Source: Scylla paramamosain (taxonomy: Eukaryota; Arthropoda; Malacostraca; Decapoda; Portunidae). Taken from it: a DNA stretch of 64,000 bases. The position numbers and the translations under genes are program-made. Shown here in pieces: positions 12,720-27,655 of this stretch (its first letter is position 1; every line of letters starts with the position of its first letter). The notes under the pieces were generated by a model. That model saw only the letters and a program-made list of their open reading frames with translations, was not told the origin of the DNA and made no database searches. The stretch is from the NCBI RefSeq assembly GCF_035594125.1, contig NC_087171.1:18970767-19034766 (forward strand). The letters are read 5' to 3'.

Positions 12720-14430
12720 CACCCATAACACAATGCCTATTAAGCCACCATCACGTCTCGCTAAGACGGGACGTCTAAGGCCGTAGGTGGGACAGTCTGA
12801 GGGCCGCACGGTTGCTTTAGCAGGATGGGAGAGGAAGGGGAAAAGGGAAGCTTGGGAGAAAAGCATGCCATAAAGCGTCGCTCTTTCCCCTTTCATCTGT
12901 CATGGTTCTCATCCATTGGTAAAAGAAGAATAACAATGGCGTCACTAGGAGATACTGGCCTGAAGCGTGGCTCTCGGTGTGGTGCAAATATGAATTTGAT
13001 ACTATGTATTATCATTTATCAGGTGGCACTTTCCTCTTTTGTTGGTTTCCCCGGTACCAGACTTATCATCAACGCGACGACGAATTAGAACCGTACTACA
13101 GGTAGGAGGAGGAGGAGGAGGAGAACAGGAAGATGGGTCTCTCCGCCGTCCGCTTCTGACGTGCACAGGACAGCGTTACATAATGCCTACGAATGGCCAG
13201 TATCACGCATACTTTTGTCAAACAATAAAGTTACCCATGTAAGAATGAATAGACTACAATCGGCCGGCGTCTGAAAACATAGTCATATCGATGAAGACAA
13301 TGTCACAATTTAGATAAACACTCATTGAAAAGTTTATCATAGATTACAGCCGCTTTATCACAAAAGCACTTCAGAGAATTGTCGTAGTGAAGTATGCTGA
13401 TAGCTGTGTGTGGCACCGCCGCTGCCGCAATATTACTTTTTGTCTCTTTTTTATGAAAGTTATAAAAGAGATTGAGTGTCTTTATCCCTCTTGTATGGTC
13501 GTTTCTTCGTCTGTTATCAGTCTACCAGCGCCTTCTTCCCATCCAGACTCATATACGAAGATGACGCGGCCGTAGAGACTCTGATGCAGCCATTTTTGTC
13601 ACGGCGTGGATCGGACATGACGTTGTAGTGTGGCACGGAGGCTGTGTCCCCCTCGCGTGATGTGGGGCTCGTGCTGACCCCCGCAAACATTTGGAGGCAG
13701 CCTCCTGCCTGATAACACCAGAAAATACAATCGTTCCCGCTGTCAGGAAGCCCTTTGTTGTGCTTGTTGTGGAACGTTAGTAGTGTAGATCACTATAAAG
13801 CAAATTTTTAGCAGTGAAATGCTATATATATTTCACTTTACGCTTTGGTGTCCCTTGATTAAAAGTTGAATGATTTGTTAAATGTAATGTAACGAGATGA
13901 GCAGCAGCCACCAATGATGTAATTGATTCTCAGGACGCTTCCCGAAACTTGACGCATATAATATTCATTTGTTTGTTGAAAGGGGAACAATTATACGACA
14001 CTTGCAGTTCCTCACGTGCGGCGCAAGAAGTGATCTGTGGTGACGGATCTCTTACCTCAGGGAAATAACGCAATAATAACAATAATAATAATAATAATAA
14101 AAATAACAATAATAATAGTAAACCTTGTGAGAATTAATAGATATAGCAGCAGCATCCTCGCCTTTCCCCAACAGTGAGTACAGCATCACAGCATCAAGGT
14201 TCTTTGCACGCTACATTGGGAAGCGGTTTCTCCTTCATAATGCCTTGTTCACATGAGTTACCGCTAGTTGATATGTGACCCTTTTCTTCCTCTGAATTGC
14301 CTGATAACATACATTCCCGGGATACTCAACTGTATGTCTCGATACGTGTCACAGCACTCGCCAACGTTCAGTCTGTTGTCCTAATTGCTTGATAAATTCA
14401 GTACACCCGCCACCCCCTGATTCATGCTCT

Positions 14431-14432
<2 letters not shown>

Positions 14433-14480
<48 letters not shown>
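14433..14480. repeat. (GA)n microsatellite
   Basis: Perfect AG run of 48 bases. Confidence 0.95.
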
Positions 14481-14483
<3 letters not shown>

Positions 14484-14733
14484 CACAATACTGATTGAAA
14501 CTTTACACGAATGGGAAATTCAAGCTTTAAAATTTTATCTTTGAAGCAAAAATCATTATAGTCACGTCGAATTCAGGCAGCAGTGAGCGTGGCAGACAAA
14601 AATGCTCCGAACCATCCACGAACCTCAAGTATGAAGCCGTTTCGATCATATCCAGAGTCATATTTATAACTGTTAGATGCATAGTATTACACATCCTGCA
14701 AATTATTTAGTGCTCTCTAAACATGAAAGTGTG

Positions 14734-14735
<2 letters not shown>

Positions 14736-14777
<42 letters not shown>
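14736..14777. repeat. (GT)n microsatellite
   Basis: Perfect GT run of 42 bases. Confidence 0.95.
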
Positions 14778-14778
<1 letters not shown>

Positions 14779-15278
14779 ACAGACTATGAACAAAGGAAAG
14801 CACCAACAGCAACCAAGTTAAATACTTATGTTACAGAGCTAAACCCTTCCTTGAATGTTCATGATGTTTATATGACAAAATACATACCAGATTATTATCG
14901 AGTGTCTCACACGAATCAGACTTATGTCTCATAAAGTAAGAGTGGAGACAAGTAAATAGAACCGTACATCGGCCCCCCTCAGGACTTGCTCTTGTGATAA
15001 TAACTCCATACAGACAGCTAACAATGTAGTGATTGCATGTAAGATTTCGGAAGATTGCCAACAGAGATGTCCAGTGTTATATTTCAGAAGTATGAGTGCA
15101 CTCTTAAGTGAAAATGTGCAAATATGCGCATGAAGCACTTGGGAGATATAGGTAATTGTTAATATGCCCGCTTGGATGCATTATTAATTGGACAAAATAT
15201 TTGGTCATTAGCTTACAACGTTTATTATGTTACATTGTTTTGTATAATGTAAACAATTTAACTAATCTAACTGCTTAC

Positions 15279-15495
15279 CCACGAGTAAACTGTTCCTGAG
15301 GAGGGTGGCTGGGTGATGGGCGTCCCTCTTCAGGTTTTCAGGGTGCTTGTTACGGAGGTGTTTGAGCATGCTGGAGGTGGAGTTGGAGTGGGGGTCCCAG
15401 TTCATGGCGTGGCCGCACAGGCTGCAGATAGTTCGCCGCCGGGCAGCACTCTCGAATTCGAAATACTCCCATACCTTAGAGCGGCGGGAGGACAT
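15279..15495 (-). CDS. Gene A alternative 5' exon 2: BED zinc finger
   Basis: The ATG at 15493-15495 (aaaATG) opens a 72-codon exon that ends CTC GTG G|gtaagc in phase 1. It is almost nothing but a BED finger: SKVWEYFEF lead, C24-x2-C27, then a Ser/Thr-rich loop and H46-x4-H51 (HLRNKHPEN). Joined to the shared exon at 4213 it yields a 486-residue BED-BTB-ZF protein. The reading frame stays open upstream of the chosen ATG, so a longer 5' extension cannot be excluded. It resembles the BED exons at 9801 and 17461 in layout and size of the finger, which suggests tandem duplication of a module. Confidence 0.8.
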
Positions 15496-17460
<1,965 letters not shown>

Positions 17461-17842
17461 CCTGGACGGGCGTGTGCCACGTCCACCGCTGGGCGGGTAG
17501 GAGGCAGGATGAAGGGGTGGCGGGCTGCGGCTCATCGCTGCCCCTCTGCTTCTTGAGTTCCTCGCGGTGCTGGGCAAGGATGCGGCAGATGGCAGCCTCT
17601 TCCCGATTCTGCTGGTGGGGCCGGTGTGGATGCTGGCGCCCAAGGCCGGAGCCTCTGCCAGCCCCGGCGTTGGTGGGGTCGAGAGCGGCAAACTCCACGG
17701 GGTGCCTCAGCTCGAGGTGCCGAGCAATATTGGTGGTGTTGCCCACGTACTTGATCCTGACGGGACACAGACTGCACTCCACCTCGCTCCGCCTCTCGTC
17801 CACAAAGCTGGCCAGCCGCCACACCTTACTCCGCCCAGGCAT
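17461..17842 (-). CDS. Gene A alternative 5' exon 3: BED zinc finger
   Basis: The start ATG is at 17840-17842 (gggaaaATGcct). The exon ends CCC GTC CAG G|gtgagt in phase 1 and has 127 codons plus one base. The BED finger is at residues 5-51: SKVWRLASF lead, C23-x2-C26, H42-x4-H47 (HLELRHPVEF). It is followed by a Gly/Arg/His-rich stretch and a short predicted helix (EEAAICRILAQHREELKKQR). Spliced to the shared core it gives a 541-residue protein. An upstream in-frame ATG at 17909-17911 would add 23 residues rich in Val; the downstream start was preferred because it directly precedes the conserved finger. Confidence 0.8.
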
Positions 17843-18189
17843 TTTCCCGCGCCGCGCAGTATACACAAGAAGTACACCGCTTACCACCACCACCACCACC
17901 AACACCTGCACTTATTCCCTGTTACCACCTCGCCGCCGATATTTATTCATTCCATCGATTATTTCCTGTGACACACGTACCACGTGAAAACTTCTGAGGG
18001 TGTGCGTGGTGTGGTGATAGAACACCACGATACACTCGTCGCGCAGTGTCCAAGGGGTGGGTGTAGGGCTGGCAGCTGAGATGAGGCAACACGTACTCTC
18101 ACACAGTAAGCGACTCAGTCTCCCACAGCCACCAGGCATCACACACACTGAGCCGCCGCCGCCGCTACCCTCCCTCACCTCACCCACAA

Positions 18190-18340
18190 CTTGATCGCCG
18201 CGACGACCAATCATCGCGCACATCCGATTATCGATTTCCTCGCTGGTCGACCAATCAGCAAACGACGCTAGAGATCGATCAGGCCGTCACGCGCAGCTCT
18301 GAGATTGATCGTCTGCGCCGTTCGATCAATACAACACAGC
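18190..18340 (-). promoter_or_regulatory. Candidate promoter of the third BED exon
   Basis: About 350-500 bases upstream of the ATG at 17842. Two CCAAT boxes lie at 18207-18211 and 18251-18255, both inside the 9-mer GACCAATCA. The area is CpG-rich and has several GATCGAT/ATCGATT-like words (a TATCGAT at about 18229, similar to the insect DRE core). The 10-mer GACCAATCAG at 18249-18258 recurs at 39491-39500 in front of gene B. Motif-based inference only. Confidence 0.3.
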
Positions 18341-18598
18341 GCCCCTTATTTTCTCGCTATTATAATTAAATAGATACCTTTGCAAACAGACAGATCTTAG
18401 GATGCAACACGTCCACAGGTGTCGCAGTGAGGCAGGTGGCGGTTGCTCACGCCTTTGCATCGCCACGGGGAATAGTGCGCCAACGATTCTTGTTGCAATG
18501 TAAAATGATGTTATCGACTTATTTGCTGTTAATTAATCATTCATGAGATATTTCTCACTCGTGTATCTCAAACCAACACAAGGAAAAGTTGGTAAAAG

Positions 18599-18631
<33 letters not shown>

Positions 18632-18755
18632 CAAGAGCAAAATTATTTACTGAAGGTAACGTACGTACTACATATTGCATTGACAAATACCTCGTGTTAA
18701 ACACGTGGCTAACATTTATTTATTTATTTTTTTTAAGTTACGGGATTAGCAGTAT

Positions 18756-18773
18756 AGTAGTAGTAGTAGTAGT

Positions 18774-18851
<78 letters not shown>
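18756..18851. repeat. (AGT)n then (CT)n microsatellite
   Basis: Short AGT run followed by a 77-base CT run. Confidence 0.95.
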
Positions 18852-18854
<3 letters not shown>

Positions 18855-18972
18855 CATCGGATGGCTCTGTGGCACAGCTCGCCCGCTGGAGAAATGTTGC
18901 GAGTTGAGTCTGATTCACGACAGTTTATTGGCGGGAGAGGAAGCACTGTATAACCTCCAAGCTGTGGTTCTG

Positions 18973-18975
<3 letters not shown>

Positions 18976-19055
<80 letters not shown>
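18976..19055. repeat. (CT)n microsatellite
   Basis: Perfect CT run of 80 bases, only 125 bases from the previous CT run. Confidence 0.95.
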
Positions 19056-19058
<3 letters not shown>

Positions 19059-19142
19059 GTCCTGTATGCCTCGTCGCCCTTCTCAATACGTTGTCTCGCT
19101 GAGTAGTTTAAGTGGCTGAGGATGCTGTATACTAGATGAGAA

Positions 19143-19258
<116 letters not shown>

Positions 19259-19310
19259 TGCAGTGCGAGAGGTGGTGATTGTATAGTAGCAATAGTGGTG
19301 CGACATTAAC

Positions 19311-19600
19311 CTCACCATCACCACCACCACAACCACCACAACCACAACCGCCGCCGTTGCCTTCTCCACCGTCGCCGCCGCCGCCGCTGCCGCTGCCATC
19401 GCCACCACTATCACCATTACGGCGAAAGCCCTCATCATCATGGCTATCATCATCATCATACATAACCCGTAGCAGTACCACCACCATCATCATCACCATC
19501 ATCATCACCATCACGAGGAGAGCTCTTGTCATCATGCCCACCACCACTACTACCACCACCACCACCGCCTCCTCCCACCACCACCATCATCATCATTACC
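19311..19600. repeat. Imperfect CAC/CAT/CCG trinucleotide tract
   Basis: A long degenerate run of CAC, CAT, ATC and GCC triplets. It gives misleading open frames of His, Pro or Thr in all registers; no gene is inferred. Confidence 0.85.
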
Positions 19601-19754
19601 ACCAAAACGATGATCATCAGATTCTCGTTACGGGGAACGAATTTCAGAAAATGCTTCAGGAACCATCATCGGCGTGCAAGACGGTCTATTTTGGCGTCCA
19701 CACACAGCCAGTCAACAGCCTTCCCGCTCCAGGCGCCTCTCATACCATCTGTCT

Positions 19755-19755
<1 letters not shown>

Positions 19756-19787
<32 letters not shown>
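19756..19787. repeat. (CA)n microsatellite
   Basis: Perfect CA run of 32 bases. Confidence 0.9.
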
Positions 19788-19788
<1 letters not shown>

Positions 19789-20409
19789 TCCCTGACGTAT
19801 GGTAAACAACTTCAGTTAGGTTATCTTAGGTTCAGAAAGAGCGCAGTCAGGTAGTCAAGTAAACAAGTAAACCTCCCCCTTTCTACTCCAGTCTGACAGG
19901 AACTATCACCTCAACAAGTTTCTGAATAAGTGCAACGATTTTCCACGCGACACTTCTTCCGGGAATAAGTTAAGAATAAATGCCAATCTTGTCTGGAACT
20001 GCGAGTGAAAGATCGCTGGAGTCGGAATAAAAAATAGATTAAGCTCAAATGAACGTTAAGTGAAAATAGGTAGAGACGAGGCGTGTGGAATGACATTTTC
20101 ATCACCATTAGGGGAGGCGCCAGAGGGAGGGTGGTGACAGCAGGAATACTGAGGAACAATTAGAGAACACTTAGTACTAGAGACGTGAGTGTGGGGTGAA
20201 GGAGGTGAAGAAATCAAGTGAGTGGAGGGGAAGGTATACGTGGTAGAGTTATGACATTACTCACTCTCTCTAGGGGCGTCGTCCAGCCTTGTCTCCGGGT
20301 TGGTTGTCGTCTGAGGAAACAAGGAAAAGAGGGAGTCAGTTTAATCTTTCTTTCTTCAGGGAAACTTGTTGATGTAAAGGTATCTATCTACGTACACCCA
20401 CATATGAAA

Positions 20410-20564
<155 letters not shown>

Positions 20565-20600
20565 GACCTCTCCACACCTGCAATTTTTTTCCCCCTGTCA

Positions 20601-20601
<1 letters not shown>

Positions 20602-20653
<52 letters not shown>

Positions 20654-20683
20654 GGAAGTGAATGACAGATCCTCCCTCCTCTT

Positions 20684-20716
<33 letters not shown>
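20602..20716. repeat. Two (AC)n runs
   Basis: AC runs at 20602-20648 and 20687-20716, separated by 38 unique bases. Confidence 0.95.
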
Positions 20717-20717
<1 letters not shown>

Positions 20718-21126
20718 AAGCAGCAGGCGCCGCAGTAGTGGCGGTAGCGGCGGCGGCGGCGGCAGCGTCCGTGGGTGGAGCAACGCACCTCCCGTATTGC
20801 TGCTTTTGTTCCTTGAGCCACACCACGAGTTTCTTCGAGGCGGCGGCATCGACCGACGACCCGAGAGGGAGGGGGGACACTGCCGGTCGTGGCGGTGCGC
20901 GGAAAATGCAAAACTGGCATCTCGATCCACACCAACCTCAGTAATCATCTCTAATGATAATTACTTTAATGACGGATGATGATAATGATGATGGAATTAT
21001 TCTGATGGAGACGGATGATAGCAGCTACGAAGGCGCCTGCTTGCTGCCTGCTGTTGGCTGACTGGCTGGCTGTCTGGTTCCTTTGGCCTCTCTCAGACAG
21101 CTGCCTGTTTCTAGTATCGCGTGTTG

Positions 21127-21129
21127 CGT

Positions 21130-21187
<58 letters not shown>
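21127..21187. repeat. (GT)n microsatellite
   Basis: GT run with one A interruption. Confidence 0.95.
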
Positions 21188-21189
<2 letters not shown>

Positions 21190-21522
21190 GTACAGTGACA
21201 CCAGCACTGTCACGCCAGGATGTTGAACTGTCTATATATTACTTACATATATACTGACGTGAGTACTTCCACATCTACGCAGTTACGTCATGTGAGGAAG
21301 GATTATTTTTTACCTGAATCTCCCTTGCTAACACACACACACACACACACACATTTATAGCGGTTTACGCAGTGGCGGCGGGAACAAAGCTGGTTATGCA
21401 TGCACATCATCTACATTCACGGCTATACTTCGTCGCTCAAGCAGTAACAATGATGCTGTAATGAGAAGTACAGTGCGTAGTATACTAACACTTGGTATGC
21501 TAACACTTGCTCGGGTAACACT

Positions 21523-21524
<2 letters not shown>

Positions 21525-21584
<60 letters not shown>
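21525..21584. repeat. (CT)n microsatellite
   Basis: Perfect CT run of 60 bases. Confidence 0.95.
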
Positions 21585-21586
<2 letters not shown>

Positions 21587-22111
21587 GTGATAACCAACAC
21601 CACGCTGTCATCACACGTAAAGAGTTATCGAGTCCTGTGGTTTGGAGATTAAACGCCCAGCACGCCATGCCATACCGCACACCACGTGACAGACACACAC
21701 CTCGACTTTACGCACGGCATGGTACACTAGGCACCTCAGCATTCACTCAGCAGCTACATCGTATCCACCACACCACACGCCCGGCCTCTAATCACATACC
21801 AGACTTCAGTGACATGACACTACCCCGTCTCACATTTGAGGTATCGATTCCTGGCCCAAGTATTCACTCCACACTCCCCATACATTGAAAGAGAGAGAGA
21901 GAGGGGGGGGGAAGAGAGTAGAGTGGTTACATTTCCAAGTTCTAGTTTGCCGCCGCCACCACCTGTACCTCCGCCACCACTGCCCCTCGTCACCGCCACC
22001 ATTAGGGGACTCGGCAGGGTGGGAGATAGGGAGGAGAGATCTAAATGAGCCCTTCTTACTGCTACTGGGCGATGGGGCTTAGAAATGAGCTGCCGCCGCA
22101 CACCTGAGCCG

Positions 22112-22113
<2 letters not shown>

Positions 22114-22153
<40 letters not shown>
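22114..22153. repeat. (GT)n microsatellite
   Basis: Perfect GT run of 40 bases. Confidence 0.95.
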
Positions 22154-22154
<1 letters not shown>

Positions 22155-22312
22155 GACAGTGACGTGAATTACGTTATCATCAGCTCATCACTTCATTCCC
22201 TTTCCCCTTTTCCTTCCCCCTCCTCTTCCCTTCTTCACCTACCCGCCACTCATCTTGTGTATCGTGTAATCATAATTGCGATATTGTTGTTATAGTCCAG
22301 CCGATCGATGTC

Positions 22313-22380
<68 letters not shown>
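22313..22380. repeat. (TTA)n microsatellite
   Basis: TTA/ATT trinucleotide run of 68 bases. Confidence 0.95.
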
Positions 22381-22710
22381 CATCGTTGTCATCATTATGC
22401 ATAGGAGGCCTAATCTTTCCATCTCACCATAGCTTACCACCATCACCACCATCACCAAAGGGAGAGAAAGAGAGGAAGAGGAAGAAAGAAAAGGAAAGGT
22501 TAAAAGAAAAAAGAAAAATGACCGTATGTCCGGCTATGGAGGGAGGAAGACTGAAGGAGAGAGGAAAGGGAAGAGAGAGACAGACAGACAGACAGAGAGA
22601 GAGGAAGTGGAGGATGGGGTAGGAGAGGGAAGAGGAAGGAAGGGAGGGGAAGAGAGAGAGAGAGAGTCAACAAAGGGAGTGGAAAACCCTGCCGTGAACC
22701 TTGAACCGTA

Positions 22711-22711
<1 letters not shown>

Positions 22712-22754
<43 letters not shown>
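22712..22754. repeat. (GAT)n microsatellite
   Basis: GAT trinucleotide run of 43 bases. Confidence 0.95.
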
Positions 22755-23495
22755 AGTCTGGGGAGCGAAGGAGGACGAAACATGGCAAGAATTTTTTTGT
22801 GTGTCCTTGATGATGATCGATGGTAATTAAGAAAATAATAAAATAATTACAATAATCACTATAATGATGAAGGGGGGACTAATGGCAGGGTCGGCTTGGG
22901 GGAAGGGACGAGAAGAGGCGGGAAGGCAAGGCTGGAGGGCGGGCGATAGGGAGAGAGGGAGGGAGGGGCGGCAAGAGAGAAGAGAGGGAGCGCGCCGCCT
23001 GCAGGAGGGAGGCAGAAGGCTAAAAGTAGCAAGAACTTCGCTAGTCTAATCCTCTCCGGAGATCCTCGACAGCTGCCGCCTCCAACACGCTGTATGAATA
23101 AATTAGAGTGAAAGTGACCCATGCACGTCTGCTGGGAGTGGAGGAGTGACGAGGAGTGGGTTGCGATGCGAAGGGAGTGGGAGAAGAAGGATGGGCAAGG
23201 TAATGGGGAGGGAGTGTTGCTGCCTCGACTCAGGAGTGGGAGTGGTTGGTGATGGATACCGGCTGGAGGGTTGCAGCGTGGTGGCGGTAGTGGTGGCGGT
23301 AGTGGTGAAGGGCAGCGTGTACTTCAAGTATTCAAATTCACCGTATCTCCTCCTCTGACAAGCTATATGTAGAAAGAGATAAGATAAACAAACAGTACTG
23401 AATGGAGCGCCAGTCCTCTCGCGCATCACCTGTCAAGGCCTCGCTGAGTCGCGCCCCGCGCACCGTATAGTACTCAACACTAGGCAGGAACCCAC

Positions 23496-24353
23496 CTTCA
23501 TGAAGGGCCTCGCCGGCGTGTCCCGCACGTGTGGCATGTGAGGGGAGAGACCTAGCGCTCCCAGCCAACCCTGGTGGTGTCCCGGGGACGTCTGCGTGCG
23601 TGGCTGGTACTGGTGCTGGGGGAAGCCGTGCAGAGGTGGCGGCCGATTGTACGTGGGCGTGGAGGTGGTGATGGGGATGTAGGGCTGTGGACGGCCCAGG
23701 AAAGTGTGTAGGGGCTCCCAATATTCCCACTGGGGGCTGCTGATCTCCCCCGCCAGCAGCTGGCGGCGGGTGCGATTATACAACGCTTTCAAGTTGTTGA
23801 GGCGTTGTCGGGCTTCGTCGCCCGAGACATCCTTGCGACGAGTTAGGGCAGCGGCGAGGGAGGCCCAGATAGCTCGATGGTTCTTCTTTTCGCTACTAAA
23901 CTTCGCCTGCCACTCATCGCTCGTGTACAGTGAGATTAACTCCAGCGTCTCTTCGTAGGTCCAGTTGCGAGATCGACCTCGCTCCATCCCTAATCCCTCT
24001 CCAAGTTCTCCCCACCCTCCCCAGCTGACCCCACCACCACCATCCATGTTCAGTAGGGCCTGGGGCAGGGTAGGTGCCCTCGGGGGTCCTCCCACGCCGC
24101 TCATGAGGCTGCTCACAGTGGAGGTCGGAGTGGAAGGTACCGAACGAGGCACGCCCGAGGGTGACAGCGAGGCTGTGTTGTCCGCGGTCATCGGGTTGTG
24201 CATGCTCATGTTGATGTTAGAAGCCGCCACGTTGTGCCCCATGCCCGCCCCCGCCACCAGGCCCGCCAGGCCCAGGAGCTGGTGAGGGGGAAGCTGAGGG
24301 GGACCTGCCAGTTGGGGCATCTCGCTACCCACGTTCCCTCGCTCAGTGTTCAT
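23496..24353 (-). CDS. Gene A alternative 5' exon 4: Myb/SANT-like domain
   Basis: The ATG at 24351-24353 (MNTERG) opens 286 codons up to an AAG|gtgggt donor in phase 0. The N-terminal 125 residues are Gly/Pro/Met-rich. Residues about 129-220 form a Myb/SANT-like DNA-binding domain: NWTYEETLELISLY, then EKKNHRAIWASLAAAL, then RQRLNNLKALYNRTRR, with the three spaced aromatic positions (W131, W163, Y192) and a closing WEYWEPLHTFLG. The C-terminus is Pro/His/Gln-rich. The phase differs from the other modules (0 instead of 1), so it cannot enter the shared exon at 4213 directly: either an unseen phase 0-to-1 exon follows, as in the Psq module of gene B, or it belongs to another transcript. Position, strand and kind of domain still tie it to the array. 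Confidence 0.72.
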
Positions 24354-24479
24354 GTTTGTTCGCACTTGGTAAAGTAACACAACAGCACAGACAGTTAGTC
24401 ACAGCACACACTGCCTCGCACACACACCCGCACACCTTCACTACAACATTTGGACGCGGCCGCCGCTCTAGTCTGGAGA

Positions 24480-24560
24480 GAACGCGGGCGCAGCTTCAAA
24501 ACATTTGCGTTAACTGCTGTGCGCATGCGCTGCTGGGCCTTCAGAGCGTCACGAGGGTCG
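24480..24560 (-). promoter_or_regulatory. Candidate promoter of the Myb/SANT exon with NRF1-type site
   Basis: About 170 bases upstream of the ATG at 24353 lies TGCGCATGCGC (24520-24530), an exact match to the palindromic NRF1 / EWG binding consensus, within CpG-rich DNA. A near match, TGCGCATGCC, lies before gene B at 39424-39433. Motif match only. Confidence 0.4.
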
Positions 24561-25228
24561 TATCCCTCTGATAAAACTCACAACATCCGCCCCTATGGAA
24601 GCCATTATCATTTGATGATCGTCAAGTCAGCGCGACCCCGATATAAGCCCCCCGCACCCCGCCATCAGCCGCCTGATCATCATCATCACCATTATCATCA
24701 TCATTACGCGGGCCGCGCCGGACCCAAACGAGCGCCGGTAATGATGATGATCATCATTACCTGATGACACGCCAGGAAATGACGATGGTAATGGCAGGGC
24801 CTAATGATAGTTTGTGTGTGGAGGTAATATTACGGAATATAAAATATAAGGACTTCGATAACCCAACCTGAATACTCCATCAGAGTGTTGACCTCGATAG
24901 CACACACTGCTTCCTCGCCGTAGCCTCATGTCCCTCCCATCCATCACCGCCCCTACACTATACCCCAGCCACCGCACAACTTACAATAATCCACCCCCTT
25001 TTCACTCGCATTACCACGTTTCCCTTCCCACTCCCTCACACTCGCTCCTACATTTCCTCTCTCCTCGTCTTCTCTATTTCGACCCCGCAACACCCTGCCC
25101 TCGCGCCGCTGCCGACGACTTGAGCGCCTCCTGCACCCCGCACTCCCTTCTGGCTTTCTTTGTACCGCTATCTCTTCACTACTATTATTACTTTTTTTTA
25201 TACTTGATAATAGTAATTTAAGTAATTT

Positions 25229-25361
<133 letters not shown>

Positions 25362-25486
25362 GAGCGTTTGTGTCGCTTTTTTTCTTTCTTACTCACTGCC
25401 TAAGTTTATTTTGTCAGATAAAAGTTCTTACTGTCAGTTTCTGTTTGGATATTTTGACATTCCAATTAGATACGAGTTACAGCTGC

Positions 25487-25546
<60 letters not shown>

Positions 25547-25568
25547 TGTTGTTGTTGTTGTTGTTGTT

Positions 25569-25614
<46 letters not shown>

Positions 25615-25619
25615 CAGTA
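25487..25619. repeat. (AGT)n(TGT)n(AGT)n microsatellite
   Basis: Trinucleotide AGT array with a central TTG block near 25546-25570. Confidence 0.95.
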
Positions 25620-26309
25620 ATGGTGGTGGTAGAGGTGGTGGCAGCAACAGCAGAAGTAATTGTGATAGTAGTAATAATGGTGGGGTGATGGTGATGGTGG
25701 TGGCGGCAGTAGTAGAAAATAAGTTTCGTTGCGGAAGACGTAATTGCAGTGTTCAACATTTCCTTAGTAATAATTATGTTAACAATGGTGATTATGTTTT
25801 GCAGCGGGGCGGCAGTGCAGCGCCAGCACTGGAACAGACACGGAATCGGCCTCGGGGGTAATGATAGGGTAGTGAATGTAGTGAATGATGCAGGAGCGGG
25901 GAATGACGTCTGTGGCGGTGGTGGTGGAGGTGGTGGTGGTGGTGCGGGTACTGTGTGCTAGCCGCTTAGACCTAGTGTTGCATGACTCCCGGTGGAGTAG
26001 CAAGGTGTATTGAGGCACACTATTGATCCTCCTCCTTCTCCACCTCCCGAAGGAGACGGGAGACACACGTGGCCAGGTAGTGCACCGCCGCGCCTCGCCG
26101 CGCCTCGCCTCGCGCCTCTCAACTTTGCTCTTCGACGTAACCACCGCCACCTGCGGCTTGTTTGTTGCGGTACTTTTTTTAATACTTACTTTTTATCATT
26201 CTGATATTTTTTCAAATTTTATTATGTTTTCATAAATGAGTAGTATGTGCTACATTACAGCGTTAGTGAGTCATTACAACTGTAGAACTATTATAGTAAC
26301 ACAGACACA

Positions 26310-26345
26310 TACACACACATCTATGTGTGTGTGTGTGTGTGTGTG

Positions 26346-26440
<95 letters not shown>
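26310..26440. repeat. Compound (CA)n/(TG)n/(TA)n microsatellite
   Basis: A short CA block, then TG, then about 90 bases of TA. CA and TG blocks on the same strand can fold back on each other. Confidence 0.9.
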
Positions 26441-26443
<3 letters not shown>

Positions 26444-27146
26444 TCATTACCTGAGGGGTGTATGTACATAAAACTTTATATATTATATGCAATAAAGGGA
26501 TAAAAAAAAATCAGCATCTGCCTCAGTGAAAATAGTGACAGCGACCATAAAAGAAATGTGTTCCCCAGAACGGCATTAGCCAGTCAGTGTTGCCACACAC
26601 TCGCACCTACACGCCGCCACGCCCAAGATGATCACTACATTTTCAACTTCTTGCGCCTGTTCCTCACAAAACTAATGCTTCCTGGAAACACACCTGCCAA
26701 TAATAGTTGTGTTCATATGTAGTATTTATGATTCACATTTAGCGTCCTCCAAATACATCAGGACTACGAAATAAATATGAAAGATTCTCCTAGATGGCAA
26801 CTCCTCAGCCGACGGTTGTTGTATCGGGGTCACGACAATAACTATAATAATAACAATAACAATGATAATAACAATAATCGTTACTTGGGGCCCCACAACG
26901 GACTGAAAAGAAAATGTCTCATCCATCATTCTCCGCCACAGTATCGTCAGCAGGATAATGACGGCTGTACACCTCCCCCCGCCACCCCGCCCCCTCCACC
27001 GCCCGACGTGGAACAAACTCAAGCGGCTGAGGTGATTAGATGTGGAGACGGATGTGTTAGAACAAAGAAGCACACGCCACCAGACACTCACAGCTGGAGG
27101 TGGAGGCTGCTGCTGCTTCATTCTGCCACCACCACCATCACCTCCA

Positions 27147-27148
<2 letters not shown>

Positions 27149-27186
<38 letters not shown>

Positions 27187-27375
27187 TCTATCAGTTTATT
27201 TATTTGTTTGTCTATATATTTATTCATTTAACGCCTATGTGTATGTATTTACCTTATTTATCTATCCATTTATCTATCTATCTACCTACCTGTCTGTCTG
27301 CCTATTTATCCAATTATCCATCTACCTACCTATATCTGTCTATCTATTCATCTATTTATCTATCTATCTATCTAA
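27149..27375. repeat. (CA)n followed by TTTA/TCTA tetranucleotides
   Basis: CA run at 27149-27182, then degenerate TTTA, TCTA and CCTA tetranucleotides to about 27375. Confidence 0.9.
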
Positions 27376-27540
27376 GGTAAGTAACTATCCATCCGTAATG
27401 TTATCTACGTACTATCCACTGTATTTTGGCATTCTATATTTAGACAACAGGCACGCGTGTTTTCGTTGACCTTCAGATTAGCGTGGAAGACAACAATCCT
27501 GTAATTAACTACACAGAAAAAAAGACTCCAGAGTGCTGCA

Positions 27541-27590
<50 letters not shown>

Positions 27591-27615
27591 GATAATCATA
27601 ACTATAACAATAATC

Positions 27616-27650
<35 letters not shown>

Positions 27651-27655
27651 GATAA
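27541..27655. repeat. (AAT)n microsatellite
   Basis: Two AAT blocks with a degenerate middle. Confidence 0.95.

Larger units (their letters stand above)
10555..15278. other. Gene A upstream/intronic stretch between the first and second BED exons
   Basis: The first 1.9 kb (10560-12450) is clearly richer in G+C and CpG than the surroundings and is a plausible promoter area for the BED exon at 9801-10554, though no core motif was pinned down. The rest is AT-rich. Microsatellites: (CT)n 11076-11155, (GT)n 12639-12718, (GA)n 14433-14480, (GT)n 14736-14777. No convincing coding sequence. Confidence 0.4.

Noticed and set aside
19279..19854. His/Pro/Ser-rich frame of 191 codons
   Set aside because: Degenerate CAC/CAT/CCG triplet tract, open in several frames on both strands.
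20683..20880. Minus-strand frame with SKKLVVWLKEQKQQYG as a further gene A exon
   Set aside because: A weak acceptor and a gtgcgt donor exist, but the protein-like frame would be phase 1 to 2, which fits no neighbour, and it runs into poly-Ala and GT repeat. Reading the same exon in phase 0 to 1 would fit the Myb/SANT exon, but that frame is not protein-like.
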